Origin: Gimesia aquarii
GTDB lineage: Bacteria; Planctomycetota; Planctomycetia; Planctomycetales; Planctomycetaceae
Assembly: GCF_007748175.1 (NCBI RefSeq)
Contig: NZ_CP037422.1
Coordinates: forward strand, 4,542,334 to 4,606,333
Direction of reading: 5' to 3'
Length of the DNA stretch: 64,000 nucleotides
In this document: one piece after another, positions 36,104-45,657 of the stretch
Numbering within the stretch: position 1 is the stretch's first letter
How the letters are laid out: every line of letters starts with the position of its first letter
The notes under the pieces: model-generated
Told to the model about the DNA's origin: nothing
What the model saw: the letters and a program-made list of their open reading frames with translations, nothing else
Database searches by the model: none
Translations under genes and position numbers: made by a program

Positions 36104-36399
36104 AAGATGATTGTGACAACTTGCATTGGTGGAAAATGGTTTTCTTACACATTCCTTCGCAACAGAAACTTACCACACAGGAGGTTTTTGATTGCTGAAT
36201 CCATTAGCAACATTTAGATGAGACACATTGGTATGTAATAGTATGGTTACCGATACCCAACTGATTGTCAACAAAAAAAAACAAACTTCCTACTTTTCTA
36301 CTTAAATTTTGTGGTTTTGGCTCCGATTCTAATCTTTGGAGATCAAGGTATCTTGATATGATTGCTGGCCGATTCTAGTACCTAAATGAGACTTAGGAT

Positions 36400-39102
36400 T
36401 TAGAGGCTGGGGATTTCTAGATTGGTTTGTTCAAGCCAGTTAGATCCGAACGACATATCCACAATCAGCGGGACATCCAGTCTCATTGCGGATTCCATTT
36501 CTTCCCGAACAATCTGGCTCAGCGATTCGATTTCCAATATCGGAGATTCGAAGACTAATTCATCATGAATTTGCATTAGCATTCTTCCTGGATGTTGCTC
36601 CTGCTTCAGTCGCTCACTCACGTTGATCATGGCTTGTTTAATCAAGTCGGCAGCCGAACCTTGGATTACTGTATTGATCGCCGTTCGTTCGGGCATGTTC
36701 AGTTGTTTTTGTAAACCAGGTCGTACACCTTGTATGGTCCGTTTTCGACCGCAGATCGTTTGCACAAATTGATTTTTTGCGCAATCTTCTAAAATCTGGT
36801 CCAGGAATTCCCTGACACCTTGATAGCGCTGAAAATAGTCTTCAATGAATTGAGCTGCTTCAGATTGCGGAATACCAATCGATTCTGACAACCCGAAAGG
36901 GCTCTGGCCGTAGATGACACCAAAGTTGACTGCTTTCGCTGTTCGCCGCATTTCGCTATCGACATTCTCAGGTGAAACGCGAAAGGTCTCTGCTGCTACA
37001 GCGGTATGAATATCCGCACCTTCACGAAAAGCCTGGCTGAGTGCTGTATCCTGACTAAGATGGGCAAGAACCCGTAGTTCAATTTGAGAATAGTCAGCGC
37101 AAAGCAATTTCCAATCTGCGTTCTCCGGGACAAATGCCTTTCGAATTTGCCGCCCCTCTTCAGTTCGGATCGGAATGTTTTGTAGGTTAGGATCACTGGA
37201 ACTTAATCGGCCTGTAGCGGCGACAACCTGATTAAAACTGGCGTGAATGCGACCTGTTTCAGGGTTCACAAGATCGGGTAAAGCATCCAGATAAGTACTT
37301 TTTAACTTGGAAAGATGCCGGTGCTCAGTGATTTTTGCCGGTAACTCATGCAGGGGAGCTAACTTTTCCAGGACACTTTGGTCGGTACTGGGACCGGTTT
37401 TCGTTTTTTTTATGACAGGCAGCTTTAACTCCTCAAACAACACCTTCCGCAATTGTAGCGGTGAAGCGATATTAAACTCGTGACCGGCAATTTCATGAAT
37501 CTCTCGAATTAAATCCGTCAAGCGAAGGTCAAGCTGTTGACTCTGGTGTTTTAATTCCTCTGGATCGACTCTGATTCCATTGAATTCCATTTCTGCGAGA
37601 ATGGGAATCAAGGGGCGTTCCAAGTCCCAGTATAGATCCCACAAACTATTTTGTTTCAGTTCTTCTTGCAGGATCCGAGATAATTGCCAAGCGATCTCGG
37701 CATCCTCGACCGCGTATTCGGCGACTTTCTCAACATCGATTTCAAACATCTTTTTCTGTTGTTTCCCGGATCCAATCAGGTTGGAAATGGGGATCATCGT
37801 GTGTTGTAGATATCGTTCAGATAATTTATCCAGACTATGCCCACGCTCACCTGCACTAAGCAAATAACTGGCAACCATGGGGTCGATACTCACTCCCTGC
37901 AGATAAACACCGGCCCGCATCAACACTACCATATCGTACTTAATATTCTGATTCGAAATCAGAATTTCGGGGTCTTCCAGGATTGGTTTGAGTTGTTCCA
38001 AAACGATTTGCGGGTCAAGAGCTTTTTGACCTGTTGGCCCTTCAACGGGAATATAATAGCCATGATTTTTCTGCCAGCTGATGGCCCAACCTACAATTTC
38101 TGCTTCGGCTGGTTTTAAACCGGTTGTTTCCAGGTCAACACAAAATTCGTCTTGTTTCTTCAACAAAGTCACGAATTTTTGAAATGCCTTTAAGTTATCG
38201 ACGGTCTCCCAAATCCGTTTTGAAGGTCGTGGCTCTTCCTGTTTTGTGAAATCTTCCTTCATTTCTTCGGCAAAACGGCGAAAACCAAAATCGGTGAATA
38301 GTTGGCGTAAGCGCTCACGATCCGGGTGAGTTAAACGCGAATCATCCCAGTTCACATTCAGATCGAGATTTTTATTTAAGGTCACCAATTCCCGTGACAT
38401 ACGCGCTTGATCCGCGAATTCTTTAAGATTTTGTTGTAGTTTTGGGCCTTTGGCCTGATCTGCATTCTCAAGAACTCCTTCCAGGGTACCAAATTGCTCG
38501 ATCAGAGTTTGTGCTTTTTTAGGACCTACCAGGGGAACTCCAGGAATATTATCAACGGCATCGCCTACTAATGATTGAAAATCAATCACTTGCTCTGGAC
38601 GAACTCCCCAATCCTTAACAACACCTTCTGCATCCATAAACGTATTTTTGCGAATATTATAAAGCTGGACAGACTCATTGATCAGTTGGCGCGCATCTTT
38701 ATCATTCGTGACGATGACGGTTTGAATCCCTTTTTCCTTGGCTAATTGCGCGATTGTGGCAAAGACGTCATCGGCTTCCCAGCCAGGCGATTCAATGATG
38801 GGAACCTGAAACCCTTTGACCACATCCATTATCGAGGAAATTTGTGCCGCCAGATCTTCGGGCATTTCGGAGCGGTTCGCTTTGTATTCCGGGAAGATTT
38901 CATTTCTGGTTCCCGGCCCACTCGAATCCATGGCAAAGATTAAATAATCCGGGGAATGAGTTTTAATAATGTTGAGGATATCGCGTGTGATTCCAAAAAT
39001 GGCATTGGTTGGTTGACCGGCTGGACCAGTCATTGCCGGTACAGCATGAAAAACCTGAAATACCAGAGAAAACGTATCAATGATGTAAAGTGTTTCTTTC
39101 AT
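36400..39102 (-). CDS. polA: DNA polymerase I with 5' nuclease, proofreading and polymerase domains
   Basis: A 900-aa repair and lagging-strand polymerase. All three domains look active. The 5'-3' exonuclease (1-290) has IFAMDSSGPG, EYKANRSEMPEDL and the H3TH region SLVGDAVDNIPGVPLVGPKKA. The 3'-5' proofreading domain (about 310-500) keeps ExoI D-x-E (CVDLETTGL), ExoII N-x3-D (NIKYDMVVL) and ExoIII Y-x3-D (YAVEDAEIAW). The polymerase domain has motif A DYSQIELRVLAHLS, motif B RRTAKAVNFGVIYG and motif C QIHDELVFE. Proofreading is thus retained, unlike in Taq-type enzymes. It opens the minus-strand housekeeping block. Confidence 0.97.
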   Translation of the reverse strand: MKETLYIIDTFSLVFQVFHAVPAMTGPAGQPTNAIFGITRDILNIIKTHSPDYLIFAMDSSGPGTRNEIFPEYKANRSEMPEDLAAQISSIMDVVKGFQVPIIESPGWEADDVFATIAQLAKEKGIQTVIVTNDKDARQLINESVQLYNIRKNTFMDAEGVVKDWGVRPEQVIDFQSLVGDAVDNIPGVPLVGPKKAQTLIEQFGTLEGVLENADQAKGPKLQQNLKEFADQARMSRELVTLNKNLDLNVNWDDSRLTHPDRERLRQLFTDFGFRRFAEEMKEDFTKQEEPRPSKRIWETVDNLKAFQKFVTLLKKQDEFCVDLETTGLKPAEAEIVGWAISWQKNHGYYIPVEGPTGQKALDPQIVLEQLKPILEDPEILISNQNIKYDMVVLMRAGVYLQGVSIDPMVASYLLSAGERGHSLDKLSERYLQHTMIPISNLIGSGKQQKKMFEIDVEKVAEYAVEDAEIAWQLSRILQEELKQNSLWDLYWDLERPLIPILAEMEFNGIRVDPEELKHQSQQLDLRLTDLIREIHEIAGHEFNIASPLQLRKVLFEELKLPVIKKTKTGPSTDQSVLEKLAPLHELPAKITEHRHLSKLKSTYLDALPDLVNPETGRIHASFNQVVAATGRLSSSDPNLQNIPIRTEEGRQIRKAFVPENADWKLLCADYSQIELRVLAHLSQDTALSQAFREGADIHTAVAAETFRVSPENVDSEMRRTAKAVNFGVIYGQSPFGLSESIGIPQSEAAQFIEDYFQRYQGVREFLDQILEDCAKNQFVQTICGRKRTIQGVRPGLQKQLNMPERTAINTVIQGSAADLIKQAMINVSERLKQEQHPGRMLMQIHDELVFESPILEIESLSQIVREEMESAMRLDVPLIVDMSFGSNWLEQTNLEIPSL

Positions 39103-39616
39103 AAAGATTTAGCTTTACCTGTAATTTTGAAAAGAGATTGCCGAAAGTGAAAACATAGAGGACGTTATCATCACAACATTATTTTTTACAGTATTGAAAT
39201 GTGGAGAGAGAAGCATTCCATTTTTATTATTGGTGAGATGCTATCTATTCGCCATGAACAGGCGAGCCGAACTCCAAACTCAATGAAATCTTTTAACAAT
39301 ATCTTGGCTCATTACTTCTGTGTATGTGTATGTTTGTATGCTTCTTGTGGGGGCAACCTATCCAGCGAAGTTGGAACTAATTGCGAACACAATACATAGA
39401 ATCAGAAACCTGCTTGACACTGCTTTTACTCCACTTAAAATGTTGTATAGGGCTTGTTCTTTCAGAGTTTTCTGATTCACTTCATCTAGTTTTCCTGATA
39501 TTTGTGCGGGTCGCTGCACTGATCTATTGTGAGATGGATAGACATCTCAGGCTCATTAACTGCGAAGGTGCTACTTTGCATCTGATAGTCACTTAAAAAC
39601 TTTAAGGTTCAATCAC
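39103..39616. other. Divergent intergenic region polA / coiled-coil gene
   Basis: A 514-base gap. TTGACA occurs at 39414-39419, but no good -10 box is correctly spaced after it. Two open frames of about 66-71 codons on the plus strand have a Cys/His-rich, unbiased composition and no ribosome site, so I do not call them. No RNA gene or repeat was seen. Confidence 0.4.
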
Positions 39617-41107
39617 ATGGCCGCCAGTAAACCAACCGCCGTTCACTTTTCGTTGATCTTCTTTGTCATGGCTGCTCTTATTGGTGCAGTGATGGCATAC
39701 TTAAATCATAAAGATCTAGGCGAGGCAAACGCCAAGCTGGAGCAAGCTCAGAAAGATTCACAGCGAGACGGTGCAGCAGTTCGTAATCTGGATGAAGAGC
39801 TCCAGGAATTAAAAAAGCTGATCGGGAATGAGCAGGAAGAGGTAGGGCTTGGCAGCAAGACTCCTAATACTGTGCTTGGTGCCACCGAGCAGGATATCAA
39901 AACTCACGCGGGAGTACTGGCAGAGGGGACAATCAAAAACACGTTGATCAAGCTTTCGGGGCAGTTAAATCAGACTAAAAGCCAATTAGCTGAGGAGCAA
40001 GCTGCCAAAAACGCACTGGAAGCACAATTCCTGGCATTGAAGGGTGAGTTAGACAAAGTCGTCGATACCCATAAAACCGCTCGAGATAACGCAGAAAAAG
40101 ATTTGGCAGATAATCAGAAAATCAAAGAAGAAGAAGTCTCTGCCAAGGACCAGCAAATTTCTGCACTGCAAAAGGAGAATGAAGAGATTTTGATCGAATT
40201 GGACCAGTTGCGTGAAACAGATGCCAAAAAGATTAAAGATCTCGAAAACAAAAATAATCGGCTAGCCAGCCTGGTTGATACGCTTCGCAGTCGTCTTGAT
40301 CAAATACAAAAAGTTAGTTTTGAGAAGCCAGATGGTGTGGTCAGAACCGTAGACAACAGTACTGGAGTTGTGTGGATCAATCTGGGACAAGCAGATCGTC
40401 TTCCTAAACGAATGACGTTCAGTGTGTACCGAAAATCTCATCAGGGAATTGGCCGAGGTGAAGAAGACATTATTGGAGCCATCGAAGTCACTAAAATCCT
40501 GGGACCACATCTTGCTGAAGCACGTATTGTGGGTGATGATATTTTTCAGCCAATCAGTCCCGGCGATCCAATCTATACACCGCTCTGGGGTGTCGGTCGT
40601 CCAGAAACATTTGCCATCTCTGGAATCATTGATCTGGATGGTGATGGAAAGTCTGATATGGACCAGCTGCGTCAAATTATCGAAAACGCGAATGCTAAAA
40701 TCGATAACGAAGTCACCGAAGATGGTGAACGACTCGGAAATGGGTTAACTGTGCACACGAAGTTCCTCGTCATTGGTGAATCCCCCAATTTAGATAATGC
40801 GAAAACAGATGAGCAACGCGACAAAATGCAGGAAATTCTTTCTAAGATGAAAGAAATTAGTGACGAAGCGCGTTTGAAAGCAGTTCGTGTGATCGGGATT
40901 AACGATTTTTTGAGCTACATTGGCTATAAACCACAACGTCGCCTCTATACGCCCGGTTCTGGAGTTCCCTCTAAAATCAGAGCAGGTGCCAAAAAGACGG
41001 GGACCACTGCTGGTTTAGCAAACAAATCATTGACAGGCTCTGGTACTGTTTCAGATGTGTTCAAAGGTAACAAAGGTCGTAAAAAACCAGCAAATCGACC
41101 TTATTGA
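39617..41107 (+). CDS. Membrane-anchored coiled-coil protein with FlgT-like and BRCT-like C-terminal regions
   Basis: A 496-aa protein with one N-terminal membrane helix (about 12-32) followed by a long coiled coil (about 40-235, Glu/Lys/Ala/Gln-rich). Next comes a beta-rich region (about 240-325) starting PDGVVRTVDNSTGVVWINLG and containing PGDPIYTPLW, which recalls the C-terminal FlgT-type domain. Then a segment at about 330-445 reads ETFAISGIIDLDGDGKSD, with a DxDxDG loop (339-347), LRQIIENANAKI, TKFLVIGE, and the closing KAVRVIGINDFLSYIG, a pattern like BRCT domains. The tail is basic (GNKGRKKPANRPY). I recognise no named family. The domain hints are by eye. A strong terminator lies 34 bases downstream. 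Confidence 0.75.
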   Translation: MAASKPTAVHFSLIFFVMAALIGAVMAYLNHKDLGEANAKLEQAQKDSQRDGAAVRNLDEELQELKKLIGNEQEEVGLGSKTPNTVLGATEQDIKTHAGVLAEGTIKNTLIKLSGQLNQTKSQLAEEQAAKNALEAQFLALKGELDKVVDTHKTARDNAEKDLADNQKIKEEEVSAKDQQISALQKENEEILIELDQLRETDAKKIKDLENKNNRLASLVDTLRSRLDQIQKVSFEKPDGVVRTVDNSTGVVWINLGQADRLPKRMTFSVYRKSHQGIGRGEEDIIGAIEVTKILGPHLAEARIVGDDIFQPISPGDPIYTPLWGVGRPETFAISGIIDLDGDGKSDMDQLRQIIENANAKIDNEVTEDGERLGNGLTVHTKFLVIGESPNLDNAKTDEQRDKMQEILSKMKEISDEARLKAVRVIGINDFLSYIGYKPQRRLYTPGSGVPSKIRAGAKKTGTTAGLANKSLTGSGTVSDVFKGNKGRKKPANRPY

Positions 41108-41140
41108 AACTGATAATTAAACAGAAGTATTTATGCTTGA

Positions 41141-41184
41141 CAATAAGAAAACCGTGCTGTGTTCACAGTACGGTTTTCTTATTG
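41141..41184 (+). terminator. Bidirectional intrinsic terminator between convergent genes
   Basis: A 21-bp inverted repeat with a single G-U wobble and a 2-base centre: CAATAAGAAAACCGTGCTGT... (41141-41161) against its complement (41164-41184). Each flank carries an A-rich left arm or T-rich right arm (TTTTCTTATTG), so it can act on both strands. It lies between the coiled-coil gene (ends 41107) and the convergent helicase gene (ends 41213). Confidence 0.85.
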
Positions 41185-41212
41185 CTTATGTCTTTACAGA
41201 AAGTGGTAAGAA

Positions 41213-42976
41213 TCAAACCTTCTGTTGTTTATGCTTATGCTTACCTTTGAATCGCTTGCGTTTGACAGGCGAAGATGAATCAAATTGTTCATATCGAGAA
41301 ATGTTCAACTGCTGACCAGCCACCCAGACACTTTTCAGAGCTCGGAAAATATCGCGAGGCATCCCTTCAGGCAGGTCAACCGTACTGTATTCATCAAAGA
41401 TGTTGATTCGACCGATATATTTGCTGTCCAGTTCTGCTTCGTTAGCTATTGCACCCACAATGTTGCCCGGTTTCACACCATGGCTATGCCCGACTTGTAG
41501 TCGGAATCGTTCCATGCCTTCTTCAGGTGCTTCGTTGGTAACACGTTTTCGAGGGGTGCGCTCTTTTTCTTTTTGAAACGGACGCTCGGTTCGAGGTTGC
41601 CTGTTCCCCATTGGCTCGCGTTGTTTTTTAAGTTTCTCTTTACGTGGAGTCTCTTTCAATAATAATGGTCGCTTACCCTGAGCCATGCAAGCTAACGCTG
41701 CGGCAATCTGAATCTCGGAATGATTCGATTCCGATTGATATTCCGTCAGCAAGGTCTGATAGAATTCAAAGTCTCGTGAATCCATCGCTTTGGTTACCGA
41801 TTCTTTGAAACGCTCCTTGCGTCGTTCATTAATCTTATCAATCGGAGGTAACTCCATACGCTCAATTTTGTGTTTGATGGCCCGTTCAATACCTTGGAGC
41901 GATCGTGTCTCACGAGGAGAAACAAAGGTAATTGCTTCACCTGTTCGACCCGCACGACCGGTACGACCGATGCGATGCACATAGGATTCGGAATCACCAG
42001 GTAGATCGTAATTGATGACGTGGCTGATCCGGTCCACGTCCAATCCTCGCGCGGCGACATCAGTGGCAATCACGATATTAACGTGTCCTGCTTTGAGACG
42101 GCCCACCGTGCGTTCGCGTTGTTTCTGGGGAATGTCACCGTTTAGCGGTGCAGCCAGAAAGCCACGGGCTTCCAGTTTTTCGGAGAGTTCGGTGGTAATC
42201 GTCTTAGTACGTACAAAGATCAGCACACCATCGATTTCTTCTGCTTCCAGGATGCGTGTGAGTGCATCCAGTTTATGGAGGCCTCTTGCTACCCAATGTC
42301 GCTGGCGAATGGTATCAGCCGTCCGAGTCTTTACTTTAACAGTCACTTCTGCCGGTGATTGAAGATAGTTTCCTGCTATGCGTCTGATGGCTGCTGGCAT
42401 AGTAGCGGAAAACAAGGTCGTTTGATGTTGATCTGGTGTTTGTTCCAGAATCCATTCCACATCGTCGATAAAGCCCATTCGCAACATTTCATCGGCTTCG
42501 TCTAGCACCAGACAGCGTAAGGCGTCCAGCTTTAATGTTCCCCGACGCATGTGATCCATGACGCGACCAGGAGTTCCCACAACCACCTGTACTCCACGTT
42601 TAAGGGGTTGTAATTGAGTTTTAAAGTCTGCACCCCCATAGATGGGTAAGACTTGCAGGCCTTGTAGTTTGGCACCATATTTTTTAAACGATTCTGCAAC
42701 CTGAATTGCCAACTCTCTCGTAGGAGCTAAGACCAGGACCTGTGGTGCCTTTAAATTTAAATCGATTTTCGAGAGCAATGGCAGGGCAAACGCAGCTGTT
42801 TTTCCCGTTCCTGTTTGCGCCTGTCCTACCAGATCTCGTCCATCCAGTAACATCGGAATCGTTTGTGCCTGGATGGGGGTAGGGGTATCGTATCCAAGAT
42901 CCTCCAACGAATCTAATACGGGTTGGCAGAGCGCTAAATCTTTGAATTTCGCCTGCAATGAGACTTCTGTCGACAT
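41213..42976 (-). CDS. DEAD-box RNA helicase with DbpA-type RNA-binding domain
   Basis: About 587 aa, ATP-dependent RNA helicase used in ribosome assembly or RNA decay. All motifs are present: Q motif TPTPIQAQTIP, I AQTGTGKTAAF, Ia PTRELAIQV, Ib TPGRVMDH, II LDEADEM, III SATMP, V ATDVAARGLDVD, VI HRIGRTGRAG. After a basic linker (about 440-510) comes a DbpA-like RNA-binding domain (FRLQVGHSHGVKPGNIVGAI... to SVWVAGQQLNISRY), found in DbpA/CsdA relatives. The very C-terminus is Lys/His-rich (KHKHKQQKV). The ATG at 42976 follows AAAGG by 7 bases; the frame open to 43027 adds no conserved sequence. Confidence 0.95.
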   Translation of the reverse strand: MSTEVSLQAKFKDLALCQPVLDSLEDLGYDTPTPIQAQTIPMLLDGRDLVGQAQTGTGKTAAFALPLLSKIDLNLKAPQVLVLAPTRELAIQVAESFKKYGAKLQGLQVLPIYGGADFKTQLQPLKRGVQVVVGTPGRVMDHMRRGTLKLDALRCLVLDEADEMLRMGFIDDVEWILEQTPDQHQTTLFSATMPAAIRRIAGNYLQSPAEVTVKVKTRTADTIRQRHWVARGLHKLDALTRILEAEEIDGVLIFVRTKTITTELSEKLEARGFLAAPLNGDIPQKQRERTVGRLKAGHVNIVIATDVAARGLDVDRISHVINYDLPGDSESYVHRIGRTGRAGRTGEAITFVSPRETRSLQGIERAIKHKIERMELPPIDKINERRKERFKESVTKAMDSRDFEFYQTLLTEYQSESNHSEIQIAAALACMAQGKRPLLLKETPRKEKLKKQREPMGNRQPRTERPFQKEKERTPRKRVTNEAPEEGMERFRLQVGHSHGVKPGNIVGAIANEAELDSKYIGRINIFDEYSTVDLPEGMPRDIFRALKSVWVAGQQLNISRYEQFDSSSPVKRKRFKGKHKHKQQKV

Positions 42977-43509
42977 GTGTGTACCTTTTGACGAACCCTC
43001 AGCCTGTAGACTAAGCGTAGGCGTCACGTAAAAAGAAAATGGGTTGTGTTATGAAAGAAATAGGTGAGAGTCTGTGGTTCCGGACTCAGGATCCATTTTC
43101 AGGCAACGTCCTGAAAACAATTCTCCTCGAAGCTCTGCCTCGTATCACCCCATTGCTACAGTTAAATGCGGGACTCCGGTCAGGGAGTTCAAAAAAGTAG
43201 CAAAAACAACACGAAAAGATAGCAAACAGCTAATTCTTTTATCCTAGAGATTAAGGAGATCAATCAAAATTTGATCGAGCATTCTTTCTTGAACTCGACA
43301 TTTTGACTATTCAACAGGCGGAGATTGTATCACCGGTACGATTTCATTGCACGCCCTGATTCATTAATTCCTGAGATTTTCTGGTTTCCAGGTTGGTTCG
43401 CTTGAAAAATATAACATGACCTTTCAACTCACATAAGACTCATCTAAGATTTAGCCTATAATTGCAGCTGTTTACATATTGATTCCATTTATAAAATCAT
43501 TGGAGATTA
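42977..43509. other. Divergent region upstream of helicase and peptidase genes
   Basis: A 533-base gap. It includes a perfect hairpin, TTTTCAGG / CCTGAAAA (43096-43117), on the helicase leader side, which might regulate the helicase mRNA. A plus-strand frame of 53 codons (43039-43200) has protein-like composition but no ribosome site. A TATAAT lies at 43457-43462, 48 bases before the peptidase start, without a clear -35 box. Confidence 0.4.
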
Positions 43510-45585
43510 ATGATGGGTTCTTCTGATATTCCTTCTGACAAAAGCTCAAAACCTGAGAATAACACTGAAGAGTCACTGCTCTGGTTGGAAGAAATCGAAG
43601 GGGAGCAGGCACTTTCGTGGGTCAGGCAGCAAAACGCCAGTACCTTGAACGCTCTGACCAGTGATCCCCGGTTTGAACAATATCAGCAAGAAGCCCTGAA
43701 AATTCTTACTGCTTCAGATCGAATTACCTATGGAACCTTACGCGGTGATTTCGTTTATAACTTTTGGAGAGATAAGGATCATGTCCGCGGCATCTGGCGT
43801 CGCGCCACATTGCAGCACTTCAGAAAGCATCAACCTGAGTGGCAAACACTGCTGGATGTAGACAAACTTGCAAAAAAGGAAGATGAAAACTGGATCTATA
43901 AAGGTGTCGATTGTCTGGGCCCCGACTATCAGCGTTGTATTGTCGAACTGGCACCGGGAGGTACTGATTCTGCTGTTTATCGCGAGTATGACATTCAATC
44001 CAAAACATTTGTCAAAGATGGTTTTCAAGTACCACTCGCCAAAACAAATCTTTGCTGGGAAAATCAAAACCAGTTGTTAATTGCAACGGATTGGGGCGAG
44101 GGCAGTCTGAATACTTCTGGATATGCTCGTATTCTGAAACGTTGGAAACGGGGGACACCACTCACGGCCGCAGAAACGCTTTTAGAAACGGATGTGGAGG
44201 AGACCTTCATTTATCCCATCAATGTAGAGCATGACAAAGGTCAAACCTGTTTTGTGTTACGAGGACATGACTTTTATCATTTCAGCTTTTATCTTGTTCC
44301 AGAAACAGGCGACTTGAAACAAATCCCGTTGCCTCAGAAGTGCAGCTTGTCCGGTCTGTTTCAGGATCAATTGCTGGTCGAACTGAAACAGGACTGGCAG
44401 GGTTTCACGGCAGGATGTTTAATCAGTTTTTCATTGACTGATTTTCAACAAGCCGGAAAACTCAAAGACATTCACCTGGTTTTTGATCCAGGGCAAACAG
44501 GTACGATCTCTCAGGTGCGACGTGCTAAAGATGCAGTTTATATCACTGGGATCGAACATGTCTCCAGTCAGATTCACGAGTTGACATTTCAGGATCACAA
44601 GTGGAAGCAACGGCTCATTCCTTTTGGGAAAAATGATGTGATTTCAATCAGTTCTTCTGATAGTCACAATAATCATCTGTTGATTTCCCGAGATGGATTC
44701 CTTCAACCGAGCAGTCTGTATTACGTGAATTTTCAAGCAGGAACTGAAGAACTCATTCAAGAGACTCCTGCGCGCTTTGATACAAGTGGTTTGAAAGTCG
44801 AGAAAAATTTTGCCATTAGTAAAGATGGTACTGATATTCCCTACTTCATTGTTTATCCAGAAGAAATCAAGCTCGATCATTCTACGCCGGTCCTGCAATA
44901 CGGTTATGGTGGATTTGAAATCTCGATTTTGCCTCATTATAGCGCTTTGATGGGCAAACTCTGGCTGGAAAAAGGAGGCGCATATGTGCTTGCCAATATT
45001 CGTGGTGGAGGTGAGTATGGGCCACGTTGGCATGATGCCGCCTTATTAGAAAATCGCCAGCGAGCTTATGACGATTTCTTTGCGGTTGCCGAAGCGGTTC
45101 AAAGTCGCGGTTTTAGTTCACCACAACATTATGGGGCGATGGGCCGCAGCAATGGTGGATTGCTAATGGGAGTGGCATTCACACAACGCCCTGAGCTATT
45201 CAATGCCATTGTATGTGGAGTTCCCTTACTCGATATGAAACGCTTCAATAAACTGCTTGCCGGAGCGAGTTGGATGGCAGAATACGGTAACCCCGATATC
45301 CCTGAGCAATGGGAGTATATTAAACAGTATTCTCCATTACAGAATTTGAAAAAAGAGCAAGCCTATCCCAAAGTCTATTTCTTTACTTCGACTAAGGATG
45401 ATCGTGTTCATCCAGGACACGCCCGAAAGATGGCCGCCAGAATGGAACAAATGGGACATGATTTTTATTATTATGAAAACATTGAAGGCGGACACAAGGG
45501 AACGGCCAACCAGAAGCAGGAAGCAATGCTGAGCGCACTGGAGTATTTGTATTTGATGCAACAACTCTCAAAAAAAATGTCGTGA
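43510..45585 (+). CDS. Prolyl oligopeptidase family serine peptidase (S9)
   Basis: A 691-aa peptidase without a signal peptide, so cytoplasmic. The N-terminal half is the beta-propeller that filters substrates; it opens with SLLWLEEIEGEQALSWVRQQN, the typical S9A entry. The C-terminal alpha/beta-hydrolase domain carries the triad: Ser547 in GRSNGGLL, Asp631 in KDDRVHP and His662 in EGGHKG. TPVLQYGYGGFE and ANIRGGGEYGPRWH, forming the oxyanion region, are also standard. It cleaves short peptides, classically after proline. GGAG lies 4-7 bases before two adjacent ATGs (43510, 43513); either could be used. The sulfatase gene follows. Confidence 0.94.
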   Translation: MMGSSDIPSDKSSKPENNTEESLLWLEEIEGEQALSWVRQQNASTLNALTSDPRFEQYQQEALKILTASDRITYGTLRGDFVYNFWRDKDHVRGIWRRATLQHFRKHQPEWQTLLDVDKLAKKEDENWIYKGVDCLGPDYQRCIVELAPGGTDSAVYREYDIQSKTFVKDGFQVPLAKTNLCWENQNQLLIATDWGEGSLNTSGYARILKRWKRGTPLTAAETLLETDVEETFIYPINVEHDKGQTCFVLRGHDFYHFSFYLVPETGDLKQIPLPQKCSLSGLFQDQLLVELKQDWQGFTAGCLISFSLTDFQQAGKLKDIHLVFDPGQTGTISQVRRAKDAVYITGIEHVSSQIHELTFQDHKWKQRLIPFGKNDVISISSSDSHNNHLLISRDGFLQPSSLYYVNFQAGTEELIQETPARFDTSGLKVEKNFAISKDGTDIPYFIVYPEEIKLDHSTPVLQYGYGGFEISILPHYSALMGKLWLEKGGAYVLANIRGGGEYGPRWHDAALLENRQRAYDDFFAVAEAVQSRGFSSPQHYGAMGRSNGGLLMGVAFTQRPELFNAIVCGVPLLDMKRFNKLLAGASWMAEYGNPDIPEQWEYIKQYSPLQNLKKEQAYPKVYFFTSTKDDRVHPGHARKMAARMEQMGHDFYYYENIEGGHKGTANQKQEAMLSALEYLYLMQQLSKKMS

Positions 45586-45657
45586 ATGGCATAGTTGCCC
45601 ATACCATTGATCCCACTGAGTTTTTCTTCTTTGTTTAAAATCTTGAGAGAATCTTCT

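Noticed and set aside
39199-39596. Two plus-strand frames of 66 and 71 codons before the coiled-coil gene
   Set aside because: No ribosome sites; composition rich in Cys, His and Leu as expected from random AT-rich DNA.
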